Part shown: positions 21,875-29,168 of the stretch, piece after piece
How the letters are laid out: every line of letters begins with the position of its first letter
How positions within the stretch are numbered: the stretch's first letter is position 1
The notes under the pieces: model-generated
What the model saw: only the letters and a program-made list of their open reading frames with translations
The model's database searches: none
Told to the model about the DNA's origin: nothing
Position numbers and translations under genes: made by a program
DNA from: Oscillospiraceae bacterium
Lineage (GTDB): Bacteria; Bacillota; Clostridia; Oscillospirales; CAG-272
Direction of reading: 5' to 3'
NCBI GenBank assembly: GCA_015064415.1
Contig: SVSG01000016.1
Span: 1-50,480, forward strand
DNA: 50,480 nt

Positions 21875-22498
21875 ATGACCGCAAAAGAGATCCGTACCAA
21901 GGCCTTTGCCGCACTTTCCAAAAATCTTTTCACCTTTATTCTGATCGAACTTCTCCATATATTCCTCGCAGTTGCCACCGCCGTCACTATGACCTTGTAC
22001 GGCCTTGGCTCCATCTTCAATTATCTGATCATGGCACCGCTGATCCTTGGTATGCATAAAATTGCTCTGAAAGCGATACGTGCTCAGACCGTTAAGGTCA
22101 GCATGCTGAGCGAAGGACTTTCCCCCTACGGCACCTGCGTGCTGCTGCGACTGCTCGACGAGCTCTTTCTCTCGCTTTGGTCCTTGCTTTTTGTGATCCC
22201 GGGCATCATGCGCGCCTTTTCTTACAGCTTGGACACCTTCGTGCTGGCCGACAATCCCCATATGACACAAGCAGAGGCACGCGAGGAATCCATCCACTTG
22301 ATGGAAGGCAACAAATGGCGTTTGGCGCGTCTTTATCTGAGCTTTATCGGCTGGCTGTTGCTTTCTGCGCTGACCTTTGGCTTGTTATTGTTGTTCGTAT
22401 TGCCCTATATGTACATCTCGCTTGCCTGCTTCTACGAGCAAGTCAAGGAGGAAAAGGCACCTCCCATCTACGTTCCGCCGGAGAGCGAGGAAGCCTAA
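21875..22498 (+). CDS. DUF975-family membrane protein
   Basis: 207 residues. Four to five hydrophobic segments with the family-like ILGMHKIALKAIR, LLFVIPGIMRAFSYSLDTFVLADNP and AREESIHLMEGNKWRL, then two C-terminal segments. The ATG at 21875 follows GAAGGAG; an upstream in-frame ATG at 21842 has no ribosome site. Function unknown. It lies divergent from the XRE regulator and may be its target through the promoter at 21705-21733. Confidence 0.85.
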   Translation: MTAKEIRTKAFAALSKNLFTFILIELLHIFLAVATAVTMTLYGLGSIFNYLIMAPLILGMHKIALKAIRAQTVKVSMLSEGLSPYGTCVLLRLLDELFLSLWSLLFVIPGIMRAFSYSLDTFVLADNPHMTQAEAREESIHLMEGNKWRLARLYLSFIGWLLLSALTFGLLLLFVLPYMYISLACFYEQVKEEKAPPIYVPPESEEA

Positions 22499-22528
22499 GC
22501 TTCAAACAGTTTGTCCGAATACGGTATG

Positions 22529-22566
22529 AAAAAACGCGCTTTTCGCCTCAGCGAAGCGCGTTTTTT
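22529..22566 (+). terminator. Terminator of the DUF975 gene
   Basis: AAAAAACGCGCTTTTCGC and GCGAAGCGCGTTTTTT form a long imperfect stem. Confidence 0.8.
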
Positions 22567-22637
22567 CGTATTTGCCCAAAAGCGGTGCACCATATCTGCT
22601 TATCATAGATAAAATCCCCGAAAAAAGGGCTTTACTA

Positions 22638-22666
22638 TTGACTTAAAAGGGAAAATATGTTATAAT
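22638..22666 (+). promoter_or_regulatory. Promoter of the seven-gene sugar operon
   Basis: TTGACT (22638-22643), 17 bp, TATAAT (22661-22666), 47 bp before the kinase gene. Confidence 0.8.
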
Positions 22667-22712
22667 TCATCTGTATGAAGAATTTTTAATATAAAGGAGG
22701 TGTTTTTTCGAA

Positions 22713-24146
22713 ATGAAAGCACCCGAAAGCTATAAATTGCTCGGTATAGACATCGGCACCACGTCCCTCAAGGCCGCCGTGTTCGACGGCACGGGCAAGC
22801 GTCTTGCCGTTCGTTCCGTGGACTACACGCTGGACACCGACGCCGAGACGGGATTTATCGAATTTGACGCGAACGCGTACATTGTGATGTGCCGCCGCGT
22901 GATCGCCGAGCTGGAGGCGGAGTGCGGCAAGATCGACGCGCTTTCCGTGGACACGCAGGGCGAAACGCTGATCCTCACCGATGCCGCGGGCAAGCCCCTT
23001 TGCCCCGCCGTGGTATGGCTGGACAACCGCGCCGTGGCCGAGGCCGAGGCCATCAAGGAAAAGTTCGGCAACAAGCTGGTGTACGAGGTGACGGGACAGC
23101 CCGAGATCACCGCCGGCTGGCCTGCCTCCAAGCTGCTTTGGTTCAAAAACAACAAACCCGAGATCTTTGCGGCAACCGAAAAGATCTTTATGCTGGAGGA
23201 CTGGGTCCTCTACAACCTGTGCGGCGAGTTCGTGACCGAGCCGACCATCCAATCCTCCACCATCTACATGGACGTGACCAAAAACGTCTGGTGGCAGGAG
23301 ATGCTGGATTTCATCGGCATCAAGGAAACACAGCTCCCCCGCATCGCCCCCTCTGCCAGTGTGGTGGGCAAGTGCGGTGACATCGCGGTCGTCAGCGGTG
23401 CGCTGGACCAGATCGCGGGCACCATCGGCTGCGGCGTGACCGACGAAACGCTGATCAGCGAGATGACGGGCACCATCATGGCCATCTGCGTGATGACCGA
23501 CAAGATGCCCCCCTACAACCCCGACAGCATCATTCCCTGCCACCTGCACGCCATCGACGGCAAGTATTGCCTCATTCTGTGGTCCTCCACGGCGGGCATG
23601 GCGCTCAAGTGGTTCCGCAACAACTTTGCTGAGAACTATTCCTTCCGCGAGCTGGACGAGCTTGCCGCCAAGGTACCTGCCGGCTGCGAGGGGCTGACCA
23701 TGCTCCCCTACTTCTGCGGCTCGACGATGCCCAAGTATAACCCGAGCGCGACGGCATCCTTCACGGGTGTGACGCTCTCGCACACGCGCGCTCACTTTGC
23801 ACGCGCCATTATGGAGGCAGTTGCCTACACCCTGAAGCAAAACCTTTCCTACGTGGGTGCGGAAAAGGTGAACGAGATCCGCATCACGGGCGGCGGTGCC
23901 GCAAGCCCGCTTTGGGCGCAGATCAAGGCGGACGTCACGGGCAGAACCCTGCAGGGTCTGGCCGAAGGCGAGACCGCTTGCCTTGGCTGTGCCATCTTCG
24001 CCGCCGTTGGCGTGGGGCTTTACGATTCGATCCCCGCAGCCGCGAAGGCCGTTGTCAAGACCAAGGGCACCTATGCCCCCGCCGGTGACGATTATACCGA
24101 GGCGTACGCGCGCTATGAGCGCACCGACGCCACCCTCAACGTGTAA
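22713..24146 (+). CDS. FGGY-family carbohydrate kinase
   Basis: 477 residues with the actin-like two-domain fold. The N-terminal phosphate loop is LLGIDIGTTSLKAAVFD (10-26), the substrate region is SVDTQGETL and VVWLDNRA, and the C-terminal ATP-binding part has ITGGGAASPLWAQIKADVTG (about 390-410). Members phosphorylate ketoses, polyols, glycerol or dihydroxyacetone; the substrate cannot be told from sequence. It is the first gene of a seven-gene run with short gaps. Given the FSA-type aldolase downstream, dihydroxyacetone or a ketose is plausible (inference). Confidence 0.9.
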   Translation: MKAPESYKLLGIDIGTTSLKAAVFDGTGKRLAVRSVDYTLDTDAETGFIEFDANAYIVMCRRVIAELEAECGKIDALSVDTQGETLILTDAAGKPLCPAVVWLDNRAVAEAEAIKEKFGNKLVYEVTGQPEITAGWPASKLLWFKNNKPEIFAATEKIFMLEDWVLYNLCGEFVTEPTIQSSTIYMDVTKNVWWQEMLDFIGIKETQLPRIAPSASVVGKCGDIAVVSGALDQIAGTIGCGVTDETLISEMTGTIMAICVMTDKMPPYNPDSIIPCHLHAIDGKYCLILWSSTAGMALKWFRNNFAENYSFRELDELAAKVPAGCEGLTMLPYFCGSTMPKYNPSATASFTGVTLSHTRAHFARAIMEAVAYTLKQNLSYVGAEKVNEIRITGGGAASPLWAQIKADVTGRTLQGLAEGETACLGCAIFAAVGVGLYDSIPAAAKAVVKTKGTYAPAGDDYTEAYARYERTDATLNV

Positions 24147-24174
24147 CCAATTTTATTTCCCAAGGAGATAGGAT

Positions 24175-24879
24175 ATGTATAAGAATTACAAGATCAGAGC
24201 CCCCTATTTTGAGATCGGCCCCAAGTGCTTCATGTGGGGCGAGCGTATGCTCAAGCTGGCTAAGGCCGTGGACAAGATCGCTGAAAAGTATGACCTTGAC
24301 GTGATCATCACTCCCCAGTATGCCGACATCCGCCTGCTTGCCGAGAACACCGAGCGCATCCACGTCTATGCACAGCATATGGACGCCCTTGTGCCCGGTC
24401 GCGGACTTGGCTCCGTCCTTCCCGAATCCGTGAAGGAAGCCGGTGCCGTGGGCGTTATGCTCAACCACGCCGAGAAAAAGCTGACCCTTGAGGAGATCAA
24501 GGCCACCATCGCACGCGCCGACGAGGTCGGACTTGCCACCATCGTGTGCGCAGACAGCGTGGAGGAGATCCGTCAGGTCGCCGAGCTTGCTCCCAACCTG
24601 ATCGTTGCCGAGCCCACCGAGCTGATCGGCACGGGCGTTGCCAGCGATATGGGCTACGTGCGTGACACCATCGAGGCCGTCCGTAAGATCAACCCCGATA
24701 TCATGGTACTGCAGGGTGCCGGCATTTCCGGTCCCGACGACGTGGCAAACGTCATCCGTGCCGGCGCACAGGCCACCGGCTGCACCAGCGGCGTGATGAA
24801 GGCCGCCGATCCCGAGGCCGCTGCTGAGGAGATGCTCTGGGCACTTCGCAAGACCTGGGATGAGGTACACGGCAAATGA
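24175..24879 (+). CDS. Triose-phosphate-isomerase-like TIM barrel
   Basis: 234 residues, slightly short for TIM. It keeps the positions of the TIM active site: N4 and K6 in KNYK, H98 in MLNHAEKK (TIM: GHSERR), E146 in VAEPTELIGTG (TIM: YEPxWAIGTG), and the phosphate-binding QGAGISGPDDV. YAQHMDALVPGRGLGS replaces the usual AQN...GAFTGE loop, so it is a divergent TIM that may isomerise another short sugar phosphate, as the second TIM-like enzymes of polyol pathways do. It lies 28 bp after the kinase and overlaps the SIS gene by 4 bp. Confidence 0.85.
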   Translation: MYKNYKIRAPYFEIGPKCFMWGERMLKLAKAVDKIAEKYDLDVIITPQYADIRLLAENTERIHVYAQHMDALVPGRGLGSVLPESVKEAGAVGVMLNHAEKKLTLEEIKATIARADEVGLATIVCADSVEEIRQVAELAPNLIVAEPTELIGTGVASDMGYVRDTIEAVRKINPDIMVLQGAGISGPDDVANVIRAGAQATGCTSGVMKAADPEAAAEEMLWALRKTWDEVHGK

Positions 24880-25472
24880 TGGAAAATGCACTGAACCAGG
24901 CATTCGACGCCTTCAAGATCGAGGCGGAGTCGATTCTCGAGACTGCCAAGGTGCTTGACCGCGGTGAAATGCAGAAGGCCGTTGAGGCACTGGCCAAGGC
25001 AGAGCGTATCGCTTCCTCCGGTTGCGGCCACTCCGGCATTGCTTGCCGCCACTTCGCACACCTGATGTGCTGTGCCGAGCGCCCCGCACACTTCATTTCC
25101 CCCGCAGAGGCCGTACACGGCGGGCTTGGCTATATGAAGAAGGGCGACGTGATGCTGCTGGTTTCCCGCGGCGGCAAGACCGACGAGCTGCTTACCATTC
25201 TTGACGTATGCAAGCAAAAGGGCGCCATCGTCATCGGCGTGACCGAGAATATGGAGTCCCCCCTTGCCACCCAAGCCGACATCGTGCTTGCCATGAAGGT
25301 CACCAAGGAATGCGACAAATACAACTGCCAGGGTACCACCAGCTTTGCGGTGACCAACGCCATCTTTGATGCGCTGCAGGCCGCCCTTATCGAGTACACC
25401 GGCTATCAGAAGATGGATTTTGCACTCATCCATCCGGGCGGAGCCGTCGGCAAGCGCCTGAACGCGAAATAA
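24876..25472 (+). CDS. SIS-domain sugar-phosphate isomerase
   Basis: 198 residues, a single SIS domain: ASSGCGHSGIACRHFAHLM (about 47-65), LLVSRGGKTDELL (SIS serine motif region) and the KpsF-type end IHPGGAVGKRL. CBS domains typical of KpsF/KdsD arabinose-5-phosphate isomerases are absent, so it probably serves catabolism. The start overlaps the end of the TIM-like gene (ATGA), which suggests coupled translation. Confidence 0.85.
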   Translation: MMENALNQAFDAFKIEAESILETAKVLDRGEMQKAVEALAKAERIASSGCGHSGIACRHFAHLMCCAERPAHFISPAEAVHGGLGYMKKGDVMLLVSRGGKTDELLTILDVCKQKGAIVIGVTENMESPLATQADIVLAMKVTKECDKYNCQGTTSFAVTNAIFDALQAALIEYTGYQKMDFALIHPGGAVGKRLNAK

Positions 25473-25516
25473 TTTTGTTGTCCTAAAAATTTTTACATAA
25501 AAAGGAGAAAAACACC

Positions 25517-26188
25517 ATGGAATTCAAACTTGTCCAAAAAGAAATTGAGCTGCAGTCCCGCGGCTGGATCCCCACCTTCCACGACATCAGAAGAGAGATT
25601 CTTGATATCGTTGCGGCTTCCGGCGTAAAGAACGGCACCGTTGCCATCGTTTCTCACCACACCACCTGCTCCGTGATGGTTCAGGAGTGCTCTCATGACA
25701 TCGACACCTTCGATCTTGAGTACCTTCAGCACGACCTGCTTGACATCATGCGCAAGATGATCCCCGACTTCGCTGAGGAGCATCAGTACCGTCATCCCGG
25801 CCCGATCCACGCTCAGTACGGCAGACACGTCAACGAGCCCGGTGACTACTCCTCCATGAACACCGACGGCCACCTGCGTTCCGTATTCTTCGGCCGCAGC
25901 GAGACCCTCACCATCAAGGACGGCAAGCTTGACCTTGGCCTGTTCGCACACATCTACTTCATCGACTGGGATCACGTTATCGCTCGTCGCCGTCAGGTGA
26001 ACGTTACCGTTATGGGTACCGCCGAGGACGTTGAGGACAGAAAGTACAACGGTGGCGAAGTGATCAACACCCGCCACAAGTTCCTCCCCGAGGAAAAGAC
26101 CTACGACATCCACTACGACCTGCAGCTGGCTGCCCGCGATCCCAACTTCGACCCCGATAACTTCGACCCCTCCAAGGCCTTGATCTAA
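25517..26188 (+). CDS. YjbQ-family (UPF0047) protein
   Basis: 223 residues. The family signature is seen in VSHHTTCSVMVQEC (about 46-59), DYSSMNTDGHLRSVFFG (115-131), and GKLDLGLFAHIYFIDWD. Ordinary YjbQ proteins are about 135 residues; this one has an extra middle insertion (IMRKMIPDFAEEHQYRH) and a C-terminal extension of about 45 residues. YjbQ has weak thiamin-phosphate synthase activity, but its real role is unsettled. Its place inside a sugar operon suggests a phosphosugar-related job. Confidence 0.8.
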   Translation: MEFKLVQKEIELQSRGWIPTFHDIRREILDIVAASGVKNGTVAIVSHHTTCSVMVQECSHDIDTFDLEYLQHDLLDIMRKMIPDFAEEHQYRHPGPIHAQYGRHVNEPGDYSSMNTDGHLRSVFFGRSETLTIKDGKLDLGLFAHIYFIDWDHVIARRRQVNVTVMGTAEDVEDRKYNGGEVINTRHKFLPEEKTYDIHYDLQLAARDPNFDPDNFDPSKALI

Positions 26189-26196
26189 CCAACCCC

Positions 26197-26223
26197 AAGC
26201 GGGAGGTCTATGCCTCCCGCTTT
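26197..26223 (+). promoter_or_regulatory. Intra-operon hairpin
   Basis: AAGCGGGAGG-TCTATG-CCTCCCGCTTT between the YjbQ-like and aldolase genes. The T-run is short, so it may be a leaky terminator or an RNA-stability element that lowers expression of the last three genes. Confidence 0.55.
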
Positions 26224-26252
26224 ATCCACCGAATGCATAAAGGAGCACCGCT

Positions 26253-26936
26253 GTGAAACTGCTGCTTGATACCGCAAATCTTGACGATATCCGTTATTTT
26301 AACACCTATTACCCGATCGAGGGTGTCACCACCAACCCCACGATCCTCGCGCGCGAGGGCGGCGACGTCATCGCACTGCTGAAAAGCATCCGTGAGATCA
26401 TCGGTGACAAAAAGGAGCTGCACCTGCAGGTGACAGAGACCGAGTACGACCGCATCATTGCCGAGGCAAAGGCACTGTATGCAATGCTCGGCCCGAACAC
26501 CTTCATCAAGATCCCCGCCACCGACGTGGGCTTGAAGGCAACCTATACCCTCAGCAAAATGGGCATCCGCATCACCGTGACCGCCGTGCTGTCGGCAACG
26601 CAGGCGATGCTGGCCGCCAACTCGGGTGCCTCTTACGTGGCCCCCTACATCAGCCGTCTGGAAAACATCTGCGACGATGGCGTCGGGTGTGCCGCTGACA
26701 TTGTCAAGATCTTTTCTGCGGGTGGCTCCAAAACAAAGGTGCTTGCCGCCAGCTTCAAAACCGCAAAGGAGGTGCTGGACGTGGCCGTGATCGGTTGCCA
26801 CGCGGCAACCGTTGGCAGCGACATTATGAAAAAGCTGCTCTCGCACACCACCACCGCCACCTCGATCGCCGACTTTGAGCGCGATTGGAACGCGGCCTTC
26901 GGTGAGCGCACCTTGCTTTCCATGCTGGAAGGTTAA
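26253..26936 (+). CDS. Fructose-6-phosphate-aldolase/transaldolase-family enzyme
   Basis: 227 residues, the size of FSA/TalC-type short transaldolases. The N-terminus KLLLDTANLDDIRYF and the motif GVTTNPTILA are diagnostic; K86 in TFIKIPAT is the Schiff-base lysine. Enzymes of this class either cleave fructose 6-phosphate to dihydroxyacetone and glyceraldehyde 3-phosphate or move a dihydroxyacetone unit. The start is a GTG behind AAAGGAG. With NagB-like, TIM-like and kinase proteins in the same operon it could complete a path to triose phosphates. Confidence 0.9.
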   Translation: MKLLLDTANLDDIRYFNTYYPIEGVTTNPTILAREGGDVIALLKSIREIIGDKKELHLQVTETEYDRIIAEAKALYAMLGPNTFIKIPATDVGLKATYTLSKMGIRITVTAVLSATQAMLAANSGASYVAPYISRLENICDDGVGCAADIVKIFSAGGSKTKVLAASFKTAKEVLDVAVIGCHAATVGSDIMKKLLSHTTTATSIADFERDWNAAFGERTLLSMLEG

Positions 26937-26959
26937 AATCCTATCAAGAGGTGAATTTC

Positions 26960-28099
26960 GTGAAAGCAATTATCAATGCCAATATCATCATGCCCGATCA
27001 CATCATCCGCAACGGCACGATCGTGATCGAGAATGGCAAAATTGTCGACTTCGGTAAGAAAATCGACACAACGGGTATGGAAATTTTTGACGCCAAGGGC
27101 GGCTACGTCGGCCCCGGCCTCATCGATATCCACACCCACGCAGACGGCGACACCTTCTTTACGGAGGATCCCGTCAAGGCCGCGGGCACCATTTTGCAGC
27201 ACGGCGTGACCGACGTTTGCCCCGCCCTTTATTTCAGCGCCAACGGCGATCAGCTGATCGAGCAGATCGGCATCATCCGCGCGGCAATGAACTCCGGCAA
27301 GGCAAACAACATCATCGGCCTTTATATGGAGGCGCCCTACCTCAACCCCAAGTTCGGCTGTAACCGCGAAAGCAACCCCTGGCGCGATCCCGTATCCCGC
27401 GATAAGTACCAGAAGATCGTTGATGCGGCTTACGACATTGCCAAGGTCTGGTGCCTGGCACCCGAGCGCGAGAACATTGAGGAGTTCGTGCTGTACGTCA
27501 AGGAGAAAAATCCGAACGCGATCTTCTCCGTGGCACACAGCGAGGCAGAGCCCCGCGACATCGAAAAGCTGATGCCCTACGGCCTCAAGCTCGCCACCCA
27601 CCACACCAACGCCACGGGTACGCTGAACCGCTATCCCGAATGCCGCAGTGCGTGTGTGGACGAGACCGCGCTTTACAACCACGAGATCTACACCGAGCTG
27701 ATCTGCGACAAGGTCGGCATCCACGTGGATCCCTATATGCTGCGCCTCATTAAGAAGATCAAGGGCGACGACCGCATCATCCTGATCGCAGATGCGTTCG
27801 TGGAGCACGGCCCCATCCCCTCCGACGATCTGTACGAGGGCGCGGACGACATCAACTTCGACTTCATGGGCGAGATCGCCGGCTCCAAGATGATCCTGGA
27901 CGGTCCCTGCCGCAACATGATGACGCACACGGGCGCCTCGCTTTGCCAGGTGTTCAAGTACGCCTCCACCAACCCCGCCACGCTTTTGGGTCTTACCGAC
28001 CGCGGCAGAATTGCCAAGGGCAACGTGGCAAACCTGATCCTCGTCGATGCCGAGTTTGACGTGAAATCCGTCTTCCTTGCAGGCGAGCAGGTCAAATAA
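26960..28099 (+). CDS. NagA-like amidohydrolase (N-acetylamino-sugar-phosphate deacetylase)
   Basis: 379 residues in the amidohydrolase superfamily: metal motif GLIDIHTHADG (H58, H60), LYMEAPYLNP (NagA: EGPF), VAHSEA, LATHHTNATGTL (NagA: THLFNAM), DKVGIHVDP (NagA: DGxH) and the aspartate in LIADAF. The changed motifs suggest a substrate other than plain GlcNAc-6-phosphate. The start is a GTG at 26960 with AAGAGGTGA five to six bases upstream; a GTG at 26951 overlaps that site and is less likely. It lies before the NagB-like gene, as expected for a deacetylase-deaminase pair. Confidence 0.85.
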   Translation: MKAIINANIIMPDHIIRNGTIVIENGKIVDFGKKIDTTGMEIFDAKGGYVGPGLIDIHTHADGDTFFTEDPVKAAGTILQHGVTDVCPALYFSANGDQLIEQIGIIRAAMNSGKANNIIGLYMEAPYLNPKFGCNRESNPWRDPVSRDKYQKIVDAAYDIAKVWCLAPERENIEEFVLYVKEKNPNAIFSVAHSEAEPRDIEKLMPYGLKLATHHTNATGTLNRYPECRSACVDETALYNHEIYTELICDKVGIHVDPYMLRLIKKIKGDDRIILIADAFVEHGPIPSDDLYEGADDINFDFMGEIAGSKMILDGPCRNMMTHTGASLCQVFKYASTNPATLLGLTDRGRIAKGNVANLILVDAEFDVKSVFLAGEQVK

Positions 28100-28137
28100 T
28101 TTTGAAATCAATAAAAAACATAAAGGAGAGAAAAGCA

Positions 28138-29109
28138 ATGAATTTCATTACTGATCCCGCAACCAAATTCGACTTCCAACCCGCCGAGTTTGTTCCTTTC
28201 AAGGACAAGGCCGTTTGCGAGTACGTCCGCAGCCTTTCCGGCAAGGACCTTGAGAAGCGCGAGGCATGGTGGCACCCCGAATTCAACGTCAAGGTGATGA
28301 TGAACCCCCATCCCGTTCTCATCTCCACCCTGTTCACCCGTCTGAAGGCCGCTTCCGAGGCAGGTAAGTCCTTTACCATGATCCTTGGTAACCCCGAGCC
28401 CGACACCTACATTCCCTTGGCTCAGCTGATCAACTACTTCCAGGTTGACTGCTCCAAGGTTCACTTGGTGGCTGAGGACGAGTGGGCTGACCAGGACGGC
28501 AACATCGCCCCCATCACCTACGAGGCAGGCTTCGCTCACTCCATGATCAAGTATCTGTACTACCAGATCGACGAGAAGCTGCGTATGCCTATGGAGAACG
28601 TGCACTTCCCCACCAACGCAAACATCAAGGATTACTCCAACATCATTCAGGACATCACCAACGGCGAGGGCGCTGACATCGCTTCCACCTCTCCCGGTTG
28701 GGCAGGCCACATGGCATTCGTGGATCCCATTCCCGAATTCATCGGCTCCGGCGACATCGAGGAGTGGCTCAACCAGCCCGCTCAGATCGTCACCCTTCAC
28801 CCCATGACCATCATGCAGAACTCCCTGAACGGTACGTTCGGTCAGTCCGGTGATATCGCAAACGTGCCTCCCAAGGCCGCTACCATCGGTCCTCTTGACG
28901 TGATGCGCGCCAAGGAGCGTATCGAGGTTCACGCTCTGGCTACCTGCGGCACCTTCTCCTCTTGGCAGAGAATGACCAGCCGTCTGTGCACGCACGGCCC
29001 CATCACCCCCTACCTGCCTTCCTCTATGCTGCAGACCAAGAAGACCCAGGTCTACATCAGCGAAGAGCTCGCTGCTCCGTTTGAATGCTGGGAAAAAGTG
29101 GGTTATTAA
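28138..29109 (+). CDS. NagB-like sugar-phosphate deaminase/isomerase
   Basis: 323 residues; longer than classical NagB (about 260). The core has FTMILGNPEPDTYIPLAQLI (about 80-99), DEWADQDGN (NagB: DEYVGL-like), GWAGHMAFVDP (NagB: GxGxDGHIAFNEP) and a late AATIGPLDVMRAKE (NagB: the TVG / A metal-binding turn). Should convert an amino-sugar 6-phosphate to the keto sugar plus ammonia, or isomerise. The ATG at 28138 follows AAAGGAGAG. It is the last gene of the operon. A paralog is encoded at 35621-36556. Confidence 0.85.
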   Translation: MNFITDPATKFDFQPAEFVPFKDKAVCEYVRSLSGKDLEKREAWWHPEFNVKVMMNPHPVLISTLFTRLKAASEAGKSFTMILGNPEPDTYIPLAQLINYFQVDCSKVHLVAEDEWADQDGNIAPITYEAGFAHSMIKYLYYQIDEKLRMPMENVHFPTNANIKDYSNIIQDITNGEGADIASTSPGWAGHMAFVDPIPEFIGSGDIEEWLNQPAQIVTLHPMTIMQNSLNGTFGQSGDIANVPPKAATIGPLDVMRAKERIEVHALATCGTFSSWQRMTSRLCTHGPITPYLPSSMLQTKKTQVYISEELAAPFECWEKVGY

Positions 29110-29118
29110 TCCATTTTT

Positions 29119-29157
29119 AAAAAACGAAAGCCCGCCTAACGGCGGGCTTTCTCTTTC
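29119..29157. terminator. Terminator of the sugar operon
   Basis: AAAGCCCGCC-TAAC-GGCGGGCTTT with A- and T-runs on both sides; it also serves the converging GH20 gene. Confidence 0.85.
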
Positions 29158-29168
29158 TATCAGGTGAT

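Noticed and set aside
22713..29109. Sulfoquinovose transaldolase pathway
   Set aside because: Kinase, SIS isomerase and transaldolase would fit loosely, but no sulfoquinovosidase or sulfolactaldehyde enzyme is present and NagA/NagB-like genes point to amino sugars.
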